Positions 34,301 to 44,992 of a DNA stretch of 64,000 nt are shown here, piece by piece (within the stretch, counting starts at the first letter, position 1; each line of letters begins with the position of its first letter). Source of the DNA: Heracleum sosnowskyi (lineage: Eukaryota > Streptophyta > Magnoliopsida > Apiales > Apiaceae); NCBI GenBank assembly GCA_030848705.1, contig CM061235.1, positions 133,431,228-133,495,227 of the forward strand, written 5' to 3'. A program made the translations under genes and the position numbers. The notes beneath the pieces are model-generated. The model saw only the letters and a program-made list of their open reading frames with translations, searched no databases and had not been told where the DNA came from.

Positions 34301-37060
34301 TTCAGTGGATACAATCAAATTAAGATGCACAAAGATGACATCTCCAAGGTATCATTCATCACCGACTTTGGTGTTTTCTGTTACTTAGTCATGGCATTTG
34401 GGCTTAAGAATGCAGGGGCAACCTACCAAAGGTTGGTGAACAAAATTTTTGGACACCTAATTGGAAAAACCATGGAGGTCTACGTAGATGACATGTTAGT
34501 CAAGAGCCTCGATAAGGACGATCACATTGAGCACCTCCGAGAGGCATTTGAAGTGCTAAGGCACCACAAGATGATGTTAAATCCAGCTAAGTGTTCCTTT
34601 GGTGTAGGCTCGGGAAAATTTTTAGGCCTGATGGTTTCCAAGAGAGGAATCGAGGCTAATCCCGACAAAATCAAAGCAATTATAGACATGGAACCACCAC
34701 GGACTGTCAAAGATGTCCAGAAACTAACAGGGAAAGTGGCAGCATTGGGAAGATTCATCTCCAAGTCAGGAGAGAAGTGTTTACCCTTCTTCAAAGCACT
34801 CAAGAAAGTGAAAATTTTTGAATGGACAACTGAAAGCCAAGAGGCCTTTGAGGCCCTGAAGAAATACATTGCTGAGGCACCACTGTTGGAAAAGCTCAAG
34901 AAAGGGGAAATTCTCTATTTGTACTTGGCGGTTTCTAGCACAGCCCTTGGAGCCGTTTTGGTAAAAGAAGAATTGAAGGTTCAGAAACCCATCTACTATG
35001 TGAGCAAGATTCTACATGGGGCAGAAATAAACTATTCAATGATTGAGAAGTTTGCCTTAGCCTTGATAATGGCCTCAAGAAAGCTACGCCCCTACTTCCA
35101 GGCTCACAAGATAGAGGTCTTGACTGATCAACCTCTAAGAAAGATCTTGCATAGCCCTCAAGTTAGTGGAAGATTGATCAAATGGGCTATTGAATTGGGC
35201 GAATTTGACATCAAGTATAAGCCTCGAACGGCCATAAAAGCTCAGGCACTTGCTGAATTCATGGTTGAATGCACCATTGACAACCAAGAAGTCAGGGGGC
35301 AGGAAGTAATAGTGGGAGACGAGAAAGATCAAGAGATGGAGTTCAAAGAATATTGGGTGCTCTATTTTGATGGAGCATCAAAAACAAAATCAAGTGGAGC
35401 CGGTTTAGTGCTACAAAGTCCTGATGGATTCCTCATAGAGTATGCACTAAAACTTGACTTCCCAACGACAAACAATGAGGCTGAGTATGAAGCTCTGATA
35501 GCTGGCTTAGGGCTGGCTGGAGCCTTGAGAGTTAAAACTCTGAAAGTATGTGGATATTCGAGGCTAGTGGTTTCCCAAGTAAATGGGGAGTTTGAGGCCA
35601 GAGATGAAGTCATGGCCAAGTACTTAAAACTTGTCAAGGCCATCATGACTCAGTTCGACGAATTCTATGTAGAGCACATTCCAAGGGAAGAAAACATGAA
35701 GGCTGATGCCTTGTCTAAGTTTGCTTCTTCTGAAATTGAAAACTATGCAGGGAGTGTATACTTCCAAGTCTTGAAGACCCCAAGCATCAACGGAAAGTTG
35801 ATAGCACCCATTGATGTTGGCAGTTGTTGGATGGATCCCATCAAAGCTCATCTGGAAACTGGGTGGTTACCCAACGACACTTTAGAAGCACGAAAGTTAT
35901 ATGTGAGGGCACTAAGGTATGCCCTGATTGAGGGGATCTTATACAAGAAATCTTTCGTCATTCCTTATCTGAAATGCTTGAGACCCCAAGAGGCAGAATT
36001 GGCCCTAAGGGAAGTACATGAAGGAATTTGTGGGCAGCACTTGGGGGGCAGAGCCCTTGCCCATAAAATCACTCGTCTAGGTTTCTACTGGCCAAGCATA
36101 CTAGCTGATGCTAAAAGCTACGTGAAGAAATGTGAAAGGTGCCAGAAGCATGCACCAGTGGTTAGGCAACCACCAGAGATGTTGACATCCATAAACTCAC
36201 CAATTCCATTTGCCATGTGGGGAATGGATATACTTGGACCTTTTCCAATGGCAAGCGCACAACGAAATTTCTTGATAGTAGCAATCGACTACTTCACCAA
36301 GTGGATTGAGGTTAAACCTTTAGCCAAGATAACCACCAAGCAAGTGATGCATTTCTTCTGGGAGAATGTGATATGCAGGTATGGAATTCCACGAGTCCTG
36401 GTTACGGACAATGGAACTCAATTCAACAATGATGAATTCAAGAAGTATTGTGATGAGAATGATATCAAGTTGCGCTTCACTTTTGTTGCCCATCCACAAG
36501 CAAATGGGCAAGCTGAGGTTGCAAATCGAATAATCCTGGATGGACTGAAGAAAAGAGTTGAGCGCTTCAGAAACACTTGGGTAGACGAATTGCTCCCCAT
36601 ACTATGGGCATATCGTACTACTTGTAAAGTCACCATTGGAGCTACCCCCTTCCTGTTGGCATATGGGGCAGAGGCAGTGGTTCCAATGGAGATTACTCAC
36701 ACGTCTCCAAGAGTTGAGGCTTATGAACCAGAAGAAAATGAAGAAGGCTTGAGGCTAGCTTTAGATCTAATTGACGAAGTTAGAGATGAGGCAAACGCCA
36801 AGATAGTTGAACATCAAAAGAAGGAAGCTTTCTACTACAACTTAAGGGTTAAATAAAGGTTCTTTCGACAAGGAGACTTGGTTCTTCGAAAGATTGAGGC
36901 ATCCGGAGTTGGACAAAAAGGCAAGTTGGCCCCAAATTGGGAAGGACCATATCGCGTCAAGAACGTATTTGGTCGAGGCTCGTACAAACTAGAAACCCTT
37001 GAAGGGCATGAGGTGCCAAGGACTTGGCATGCCTCTAATTTGAAAGTTTATTATGTTTAA
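31356..37060 (+). pseudogene. Element B gag-pol polyprotein, frameshift and stops
   Basis: It begins ATG ACA AAC ACA CGA, then loses one base about 50 bp later (near 31406), shifting the frame. Gag continues in the next frame to TAG at 32726-32728, at the same codon where element A has TAG. TGA replaces an Arg codon at 33186-33188 (KAYA-stop-EV). A 1213-residue open stretch then covers protease (DNGAS), RT (YVDDML), RNase H, archaeal RNase H (FDGAS..NNEAEYEAL) and integrase (zinc HHCC, DNGTQF). TAA replaces Glu at 36854-36856, followed by the last 68 codons with the GPYRV motif. It is better preserved than A but cannot make a full polyprotein. Confidence 0.9.
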
Positions 37061-37386
37061 GGTGTTTCCTAAGTGGACTCACTACTAGAAATAAGGTTTG
37101 ATAAAACCAACCCAAGTTTTAAACTTGAGTCCTATGTAAGGGTTGAACCCATTCTCAAAGTTATGAATTCCATATTCTTATGTTTTCATTATATGTGCGT
37201 TGCATTTTGATAGACATGTTAACTAAGCATGCAAAGTCAAATTAAAGATCAAGAAAATAATAAAAGCCATGAATGGCCACAAAATAAAAATAAAACTAAA
37301 CTTGCAAAGAGTTTAAGTTAAGCCCGAAGGCTGGAAATACATAAAAAAGGAAATACAAGTCATGAACGGCCATAAATAAACTACGA
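37061..37386. other. Element B region between pol and the antisense gene 3' end
   Basis: 3' non-coding DNA shared by two convergent genes: pol stops at 37060 (plus) and the antisense gene at 37387 (minus). A similar stretch lies at 50512-50813 in element C. No gene. Confidence 0.7.
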
Positions 37387-39243
37387 CTACGCTTCACCAT
37401 CCTTGTCGCCCGCATCTGTCTCCTCCCCTGAGCTAGAGCCAGAAGAATGCTCATCACCATCATGGTCATCAGCAGAAGTGTCACCAAGGGGTGATGACTG
37501 CAAAGGATCAATAATCCTAGCATCTTTCTCCTCCATGTCATCTACTCCAGCCAAGATACGCTCTAAGGGAGTAGGAGGGTGAGGAGCTGGAAAGTCAGCA
37601 GCGTCAAAAACCCCGGGATGCTTGGCCAAGATAGCCTGAACAGCATCCTCCCATCCTGATGTATGCTGGACTGGGAAAAGAATCTCGGCATGCTTCTCGA
37701 TCAAGTCCTTGTACTCCTGAGAGTCAAGGTACTCGTCGATGCAATCATCCTTGCTCTTCCTCAGCTCAACAATATCAGCCTGAGCATCAGCAAGCTCCTT
37801 CTCCCTCCTAGCAAGAGTCTCCTTAAGAGACTTCACCTCCTCCTCAGACCTCTCCAACTTGACCCTGTTGGGATCAGAAGAGGTACGCCAAGCCTTGTCT
37901 TGGAACAATGCCCCCTGGAAGTTGGCATTGGTTTGCCAAAGAATAAAAGTTAGAAAAGAAAAAGCAGAAACTTCAAAGAAAAAGAATAGCCAAGGTAAAG
38001 AAAATTACCGCAGCAATAGCTTGAGCTCCTAAGTGCTCAACACCCTCGAGGGTGGAATCTGCAACAAAATCCTTGTAGTCACAAGGAGTAAGGGAGTGGT
38101 ATGACCAATCCACAGCATGTTTGGACACCCCAGTAGTGGTGTCCCTCTTCCTAATACCCCAGTTGGGGCGCCACACTGAAGACTTGGTAGACATAGGAAT
38201 GTCAGCCTCGTCCACAGGGATCTGAGAAGGGATCAAAAAGCTGGGGACACTAGGCTTCCCCCTTGGATCATCTCCAAGCCTAGCCCTCTTCATCCTGGAT
38301 GTCTCCACATCCTTGGGCTCATTGGTCTTATTAATAAAGGCCGCAGCTGCAAGAAAAACCAAAAAATGGTTAGCAGAAAATCACAAAGGAAAGAAAAATA
38401 GACATAAAGAAAAGGGATAAGTAAAATACCCTTATCATGAACAGTGGAGAGCCCGACAGACTTGAGGACAAACTCATCCAGTAGCTCCCAAGCCACGGTA
38501 GTCCTATTATCCTTGATAAGCTCTGAGTAGGCATGAGATTCCTCCTCATTCAAGACAATGTTACTGGGACTACCATCAGAAACTCTCCCAAATGATTTAC
38601 GGAACAGGGTTCCCCAATCCCCTCCTTCCCAGACAAGATACATAAACTCATTTTTCCACTTGGGGTTATTGTTTGGGATAGATTTTGGGTGAAAAATGAA
38701 AGGGAAGCCAACCCTATGGCTAATATATACCCAACCCAAGTTGTTGGCAGAGCTATTCTTGAATTGAAAAATCTTTCTAAACAATGGTACAAAAAGTGGA
38801 AGATTATTTCGAAGGCATAAAACCATAAAACAATGAATTATCCTCCAAGCATTTGGGGGTAATTGGCTAGGGTTTATTTGAACATCGGCCAAAAGCCTAG
38901 GTATAAACTCATGAAAGGGGAACCTAAGGCCGACAACTATAGAGTCTTTGTAAATACATAAAGCATTTGACCGCCAGTGACATGAACGGTCACCAGGGCC
39001 GGCAGGAACAAGCTTTAAGGGGGCCTTTACCCTATACATCTTATTATAATCTTTAATCATATCTACTTCGTGAAACCTATTACTACAATCATACGAATCT
39101 AAGGCAGACACAGACGGGTATTCATCCCAATGTTCATTAATCATATCATGCAAAGACATGTATTTAGAACGAATTGGAATGGGGGTACCTCGTTTAGATG
39201 CAAAATTCATCTTTTGAAGGCGTTGAGAAGCGCGATCAGCCAT
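37387..39243 (-). pseudogene. Tat antisense gene of element B (Transposase_28-like protein), splice acceptor lost
   Basis: Three exons on the minus strand: exon 1 39243-38430 (271 codons plus one base, donor GGTATTTT), exon 2 38346-38009 (acceptor TTGCAG, donor GTAATT), exon 3 about 37925-37387. Exon 1 resembles the plant 'putative gypsy-type transposase' domain (FHEVDMIKDYNKMYRV, GDRSCHW, LRFPFHEFIPRLL, LPPNAWR, FRKIFQFKNSS). Exon 2 is a short linker (SVWRPNWGIRKRD, VDWSYHSLTPCDYKDF). Exon 3 has a coiled coil (LERSEEEVKSLKETLARRE) and an acidic tail. The intron 2 acceptor, CAG in element C, is CAA here, so normal splicing is probably lost. Exon 1 is free of stops, unlike in C. Exact function of the protein is unknown. 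Confidence 0.75.
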
Positions 39244-39532
39244 TTCAAACCTTCAAATCTTCAAAGAAAGCCCAGAAATCTTCAACAAAAACCCAGAAAT
39301 CTTCAACGAAAACCCAGATATCTTCAAAGAAAGCCCAGAATCTTCAAAGAATTCTTCAAATCTTCAACCGAAAAACCCAGAAAACGGTGAGATTCAACAG
39401 AAAATCTCGTTGGGAATCGCCTTGTGACAGAACCCTAGCAGAGCAATTTAGAGAAAATTTTGGAGAAAATTTAGCAGAGTAACTTTGAGAAATAGAAAGT
39501 GAGGAATGAATGGAAACAAATGAGAGTTCACC

Positions 39533-39540
39533 CTTTTATA
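39533..39540 (-). promoter_or_regulatory. TATA box of the element B antisense gene
   Basis: Minus strand TATAAAAG inside CCCTATAAAAGGGTG, 290 bp upstream of the ATG at 39243. It implies a promoter of its own, independent of the LTR. Confidence 0.55.
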
Positions 39541-39599
39541 GGGATGACAGCCGGTCAATGGGCCGGTTGAAGGAAGGACAACCGGCATTAGCCAGTAAA

Positions 39600-39750
39600 A
39601 ATCAAAAAGGCTAAAGGCCCAATAAAGGCTAAAAGCCCAATAAAGGCTAAAAGCCCAAAAAAGGCTAAAGGCCCAATAAAAAAGCTAAAGGCCCAATTGC
39701 TAAATAAAGGCCTTAGGCCCAAATTGAGCCCAATATATGTGGGCCTTAAA
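39600..39750. repeat. AGCCCAATAAAGGCTAA short tandem repeats, element B
   Basis: About six imperfect copies of a 19-20 bp AAAGGCTAAAAGCCCAATA unit upstream of the antisense gene. The GGGCCTT repeats of A (24655-24810) and C (48215-48370) are the inverse counterpart. Confidence 0.75.
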
Positions 39751-39754
39751 AGTC

Positions 39755-40110
39755 TGAAACGAACCAAGTATTCGACCAGAATCCTGGGCGAATGAGTTCG
39801 AACAAAGCCCGAAATGAACCATGTATTCGACCATAAACCTGGCCGAAAGAGTTCGAATAAGGCCCAAAATGGCCCTCATATTCGATCAGAATCCTGGTCA
39901 AAGTTGTTCGACCAAAGCTCAAAATGAACCAAATATTCGACCAGAATCCTGGTCGAATGAGTTCGAATAAAGTCCAAACTGAACCATGTACTCGACCAGA
40001 ATCCTGGTCGAATGAGTTCGAACAGGACCCAAAATGGAGGACATCTACGACTAGAATCCTGGTCGAAAGTATTCGACCAGGACCTAAAACAACGCCATAA
40101 TTCGACCAGG
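39755..40110. repeat. TTCGACCAG hairpin repeat array, element B
   Basis: Six copies of a unit of about 56-60 bp, each with a near-perfect palindrome TTCGACCAG-aat-CCTGGTCGAA followed by a TGAGTTCGAA and AAAATGAACCA segment. It occupies the position of the TCGACC arrays of A and C. Confidence 0.82.
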
Positions 40111-40131
40111 AGGAGAAATAAGGCATAAAAT

Positions 40132-40556
40132 CGATACCCTAATTATTCATTAATTTCGTAATTAATGAATAGGGAAAATATACAGCTCATGAAAAGAGTC
40201 CAAAATATGGTAAATTAGTCAAAGAAGGATCCAGAATCCCAATTAATGAGTCATAACCTTTATCAACAAGGAAAAGACTTATCCTGCAAGAAATACAATG
40301 TTTATCCAATATCAAAAATTAGACTTATTCGCTAAGTCTCCTAAACATATCATAAATACTAGGCTCCAGACGCCTATATAAAGGACCTGATCCTATAATC
40401 AGAACTACGTCTTTGACTTGATTCTCAATAACGAATTGAGATACGTAGGCATCTTGTGAGGACCGATTTAGTCTCGAAACACAAGTGAAGCCAGTAAAGC
40501 TCGAAGCTCATTAACCTTAGTATTAAATTCACAAGCACGTTTTTTAATCCACAACA
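40132..40556 (+). repeat. Element B 3' LTR, 5'-truncated
   Basis: Matches the element C LTR from GACACCCTAATTATTC to the CCACAACA end. The first 75 bp or so (from TGATATGG) are missing or replaced by TTCGACC-type repeat. TATATAAAGGACC is the LTR TATA region (about 40375). Confidence 0.8.
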
Positions 40557-40729
40557 GGTATATTGATTTTCTTATGTCTAATTACATAAATTAAAGTATC
40601 CTTTCATTAACGTATGTAGTTTACTTTTGTATTTAAGGTTGTGTAATTATTTCAATGTAACCTCTATTAAAATTAATATTAGCTTTTAATTGTACATTAA
40701 TTGATATACATATAATTATAATGCATGTG
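40557..40729. repeat. Truncated spacer before unit 5
   Basis: Array sequence resumes at GTATATTGATTTTC, about 170 bp upstream of the TATA box. It is the promoter-proximal part of the unit only. Confidence 0.75.
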
Positions 40730-40737
40730 TATAAATA
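40730..40737 (+). promoter_or_regulatory. TATA box, peptide gene unit 5
   Basis: TATAAATA, 113 bp upstream of the ATG; retained although retrotransposon B ends only 173 bp upstream. Confidence 0.65.
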
Positions 40738-40842
40738 ACCATCTTTGGTGGTTCATTATTCATAAATCAACAAACGGTAGTCTTGTCTCTCGTCACAACA
40801 CAAAATCAATTATAATTTTATTACTCGTCACATTACAAAAAA

Positions 40843-41694
40843 ATGGAGAAGATCTCAATTATGTTTATCATCTCTTTTGCCTTGATACTTTCTGTTTCTG
40901 GTAAGTTTGTTTCTGGTAAGTTCAGTATCATTTTTTTTGTCAATTAGTAAGTTTAAGATGAATGTACACTATATGATTTTTAAAGACCAGTAGATCGGAA
41001 CACAATATTATAATGTTATATTGATCATATTTTACGATAAATGTAATAGTAACAAGTATCATATAATATTATTAAAATATCTTATTATATCATACTTACA
41101 TGCATTATTTTATTGGGATATTTCTAGTGATATTATTGGAATTTTGACTTTTTCTATTTGTACCATTTTTCCATAGTATTGGTTTCTACAAATGGTGTCA
41201 TACCATTGAGAATCCTCTAATTACAATTAACATTTAAAAAAAATTGCAAATAAAAAATAAAAGATAGTAAAGATTAGACCATTGACGGATAATATACTAA
41301 ATTACTTGCTGTTCCAGGAGCGGAAGAAAATCAAATTGAATTTATCTTTGATCTTTACTTTAAAATATTTAATGATGGTTAAAGAATTTCTTACTTTGAT
41401 AAATAATAACACAATGGTAGGATTGAGAATTTCCCAAATTTATTTGAAAGACTTGTATTGGTACATTTGCATGGCCTTGTAGTTTTGAGTTAATAATGGT
41501 GATTGTTGTGCAAGTTCACGGTGGTAGAAGATCCAGAAGTTGGAGCTCCTGACCAAATCATGAATGTTGGTACATGAGAAGGAAATAGTGCCAAAGGCAA
41601 TGCTACTTGTCTCTATTTATGTGATCACGTATACCATTGTCCTGGTGGTTTGTGTTACTGTGGGCCAAGTAATACTTGTCATATCACTTGTTAA
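40843..41694 (+). pseudogene. Defensin-like peptide gene, unit 5: acceptor change, 13-bp deletion, nonsense codon
   Basis: Exon 1 (40843-40900) is intact and is followed by a duplicated GTTTCTGGTAAGTT, giving two possible donors 14 bp apart. The acceptor reads TGTGCAAG, moving the AG by one base, so exon 2 would begin at 41515 out of frame. It has the same 13-bp deletion between GGTGG repeats as unit 3. In the original frame the first cysteine codon is TGA (41575-41577). With the shifted acceptor a TGA comes at 41550-41552. The remaining seven cysteine codons to TAA 41692-41694 are conserved in sequence. No route to a normal peptide is seen. Confidence 0.85.
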
Positions 41695-41763
41695 AGCCCA
41701 TAAATATTTCACTGTTTTTTTATTAATTAAATAAAGTGTATCGATTTTTGCATTTTAAATATA

Positions 41764-42506
41764 TTAGCTTATAGCCCGTGCGAAGCACGAGTTATTTTCA
41801 TTTTTTTATTATTTCAATAATTTAAAATAACATTTGTCTCTTTTATCATTGTAATAATATTAAAATATAATATAATAATAAGTAATCGATGCGGTTTAAA
41901 TGTTAAATTTAATACGTTGTTGGTAGAAATTGAACCTTAACCTTATGTATATAACAAATTTTAATATTGTATCGAATTGAGTTTAATGTTGTATCGAATT
42001 ATAAAGTTATGTATAGAAATTATTAATTTTTTTTTCAAAAATACGGGGGTTTTTTTTTTAAATACGATTTTTCAATCTAATGCAACTGGATGGATCTTAA
42101 AAGTAACTTCAATTATTTTTCAGAAAAATATAAAAAAGTTGCATCTGTTTGTTTCTTATTACAAATCATAAAAAAGTTGCATTTGGTTACTTCTGATTAC
42201 CAATCGTATTTCTGCAAATATTTTTAAAAGATATTAGAGCTACAAATAAGTACAAATAAAATGGGTTTGTTAATAAGAGCTTGATGCTCGTAACCTTAGT
42301 ACCTACTCACATAAGTTAGGTGAGTACAAATGGTTTTTTTTCATACGAATACTTAAGGGTACTTGGATAGTTGCATTATTATCCCTCATACTCTTATATT
42401 ATATAATAAGGTATAATAAGATACAATAGGCGTGAAACATATCTTATTCAACATTTTGGTTATGTGCCCTCAAATGAAGGGTCTATTAAATTTTGAGATA
42501 TATAGA
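41764..42506 (-). mobile_element. Probable small Helitron, unit 5 copy
   Basis: Hairpin CCCGTGC..GCACGAG and CTAA at the minus-strand 3' end; TCTATATATCTC at the 5' end. Confidence 0.45.
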
Positions 42507-42541
42507 TGACAGGACATAAATATATTAATTCATAAATAATA

Positions 42542-42682
42542 CTCCCCCGTCCCTCTCATTTCTTTACAGTGTTTTACACTACTTGGCACGCATTTTAAGA
42601 TCGGAGTATATATTAAAAGAGCCTTAAAATGTGCGCCGAGTCCCCATCCCCCAATGAAAAGAATTGAGGGGGACGGAAGGAG
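42542..42682. mobile_element. Stowaway-type MITE-a, internally deleted copy
   Basis: 141 bp, TA-flanked, CTCCCCCGTCCCTCTC..GGGGGACGGAAGGAG. It has the clearest left terminus of the series, but the middle is missing. Confidence 0.7.
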
Positions 42683-43421
42683 TAATATTTATAATAGGTA
42701 TATGTATATTTATTTATAAAATTATAGATATTTTTATAATTTTATATGTAAATATGATGTAAGTATGTTTAGAAAAAGAAAAAAATGATGTAATTATATA
42801 ACTTTTAATATATATTTGTAAAAGTTTTGCCTAAAATTTTAATATTTTAATATATTTATTTGTTTATTTTCATATTTTCATTTAATATTACCTGAAACAC
42901 GAAAGTACATTAATCCTAAACAAAACATATTTGAGTCGCATTTGTGTATGAATCACTTCTATTTAGTAGTCAACTTCAGTTTTTATGTAATGTATGTTAA
43001 GGCCTCGGCTTGTTTTTATTTATGAATGAATTTCAAGTTTAGCAAACAAAAAAAATACTTGCAGCAATCACAACAATATTATTAAAATTTAATTTTTATA
43101 AATATGGATGTAACATTGGAAATAATCTATGTATTTTATTTAAGAGATTTAAGGATTTCACAATTTATACACGCACAGATTTCCAACAAATATATATACA
43201 TAGAGTCAAGGGACAAAAACCAGTTAATGGTTATTTAATTTAATTTAAATACATCTCATAATATCATCCCCTTACCTTTTTAGATGGGTCAATAGCTAAG
43301 TTTCGAGGCTTCTGGATAACATTTAATTCTTTACTGAGCTCATTTTAACCATAATATTTAAATTCATAAATTACTGAAGATTGTCTAGTGATAATCAACC
43401 TAATTGGCTAGTAAGCCTATA

Positions 43422-43692
43422 CTCTTTTCGTCCCATCCATTTCTTTACACTTTACTTTTTGGGATGTACCATCCAATTATTTACATTCCAATTTTTTTCA
43501 AAAATAGTAAAGTTTTATAATATAAAAATTAACAACTTCTCCTACTCTCTTCCACTTTACTTAATTTATACCTTAAATATTGACGGGTCCCACCACTTTA
43601 TTTATTTCTTTTTAGTTTTTTTACCTATTTTACTTATATTCTTAGACTCCGTGTCCAACTCAAAGGTAAACAATTGAACGGGATACAGCGAG
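43422..43692. mobile_element. Stowaway-type MITE-b, unit 5-6 spacer
   Basis: TA-flanked, CTCTTTTCGTCCC..GGGATACAGCGAG; right end more diverged than in other copies. Confidence 0.65.
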
Positions 43693-43964
43693 TATAACAT
43701 AAGGAGAAAATTTATAATTTTGTTTTTAGCAACATGTTGTACTGTATACGCTATATGAGTTTCAATTAATTTCTGAATACCATTTCATTAATGTATATTG
43801 ATTTTCTTATGTCTAATTACATAAATTAAAGTATCTTTTTATTAACGTATATATCTTACTTTTGTATTTAAGATTGTGTAATTATTGCAGTGTAACCTCT
43901 ATTAAAATTAATATTAGCTTTTAATTATACATTAATTGATATACATATAATTATAATGCATGTG

Positions 43965-43972
43965 TATAAATA
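43965..43972 (+). promoter_or_regulatory. TATA box, peptide gene unit 6
   Basis: TATAAATA, 113 bp upstream of the ATG at 44078. Confidence 0.7.
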
Positions 43973-44077
43973 GCCATCCTTGGTGGTTCATTATTCATAA
44001 ATCAACAAAGGGTAGTCTTGTCTCTCGTTAGAACACAAAATCAATTATAATTTTATTACTCGTCACATTACAAAAAA

Positions 44078-44923
44078 ATGGAGAAGATCTCAATTATGTT
44101 TATCATCTCTTTTGCCTTGATACTTTCTGTTTCTAGTAAGTTCACTATCATTTTTTTTGTCAATTAGTAAGTTTAAGATGAATGTACACTAATGATTTTT
44201 AAAGATCAGTCGATCGGAAACAATATTATAATGTTATATTGATCACAATTTACGATAAATGTAATAGTAACAAGTATCATATAATATTATTTAAATATCT
44301 TATTATATCATACTTACATGCATTATTTTATTAGGATATATCTAGTGATATTATTGTAATTTTGACTTTTTCTATTTGTACCATTTTTACCTAGTATTGG
44401 TTTCTACAAATGGTGATACCTTTGAGAATCCTCTAATTACAATTAACATTTGAAAAAAATTGCAAATAAAAAATAAAAGATAGTAAAGATTAGATCTTTG
44501 ACGAATAATATACTAAATTGCTTGCTGTTCCAGAAGTGGAAGAAAATCAAATTGAATTTATCTTTGATCTGTATTTTAAAATATTTAATGATGGTTAAAG
44601 AATTTCTTACTTTGATAAATAATAACACAATGGTAGGATTGAGAATTTCCCAAATTTATTTGAAAGGCTTGTATTGGTACATTTGCATGGCCTTGTAGTT
44701 TTGAGTTAATAAAGGTGATTGTTGTGCAGGTTCACGGTGGTCAGACAAGGTGGTAGAAGATCCAGAAGTTGGAGCTCCTGACCAAATCATGAATGTTGGT
44801 ACATGCCAAGGAAATAGTGCCAAAGGCAATGCTACTTGTCTCTATCTATGTGATCACGTATACCATTGTCCTGGTGGTTTGTGTTACTGTGGGCCAAGTA
44901 ATACTTGTCATATCACTTGTTAA
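44078..44923 (+). CDS. Defensin-like secreted cysteine-rich peptide, unit 6 (intact, two exons)
   Basis: Exon 1 44078-44135, intron 44136-44729 (GTAAGT..TTGTGCAG), exon 2 44730-44923. The 83-residue product has a signal peptide (MEKISIMF..LSVSS) and a mature part with D in GAPDQ, Q after the first cysteine and P in CGPSNTC. Units 7 and 8 encode the same protein. All eight cysteines are present. Counting D, E, K and R in the mature part gives a net charge of about -3, unusual for an antimicrobial defensin. Retrotransposon C lies about 1.9 kb downstream and does not touch the gene. Confidence 0.85.
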
Positions 44924-44992
44924 AACCCATAAATATTTTACCGTTTTTTTATTAATTAAATAAAGTGTATCATTTTTTGCATCTTAAATATA

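Larger units (their letters stand above)
31206..40556 (+). mobile_element. Ty3/gypsy Tat-lineage retrotransposon B (decayed, plus strand)
   Basis: Order: truncated 5' LTR, primer site at 31325 (TGGCGACGTCTGTGGG, one change from A and C), gag-pol 31356-37060, antisense gene 39243-37387, AGCCCAA and TTCGACCAG repeat arrays, 3' LTR fragment ending CCACAACA at 40556. Closely related to A and C but separately decayed. The right flank is array sequence about 2.75 kb further along the unit than the left flank of A. Confidence 0.9.
41695..43964. repeat. Array spacer, unit 5 to unit 6, with about 1 kb deleted
   Basis: The Helitron-like insert (41764-42506) is joined almost directly to the sequence just before MITE-a: ATATAGATGACAGGACATAAATAT. 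The 1 kb that separates these in the other units is missing. No gene. Confidence 0.75.

Noticed and set aside
39746..40126. Minus-strand 126-codon frame with repeated FGSCSNSFDQ-like units
   Set aside because: Result of the 56-60 bp palindromic repeat array of element B.
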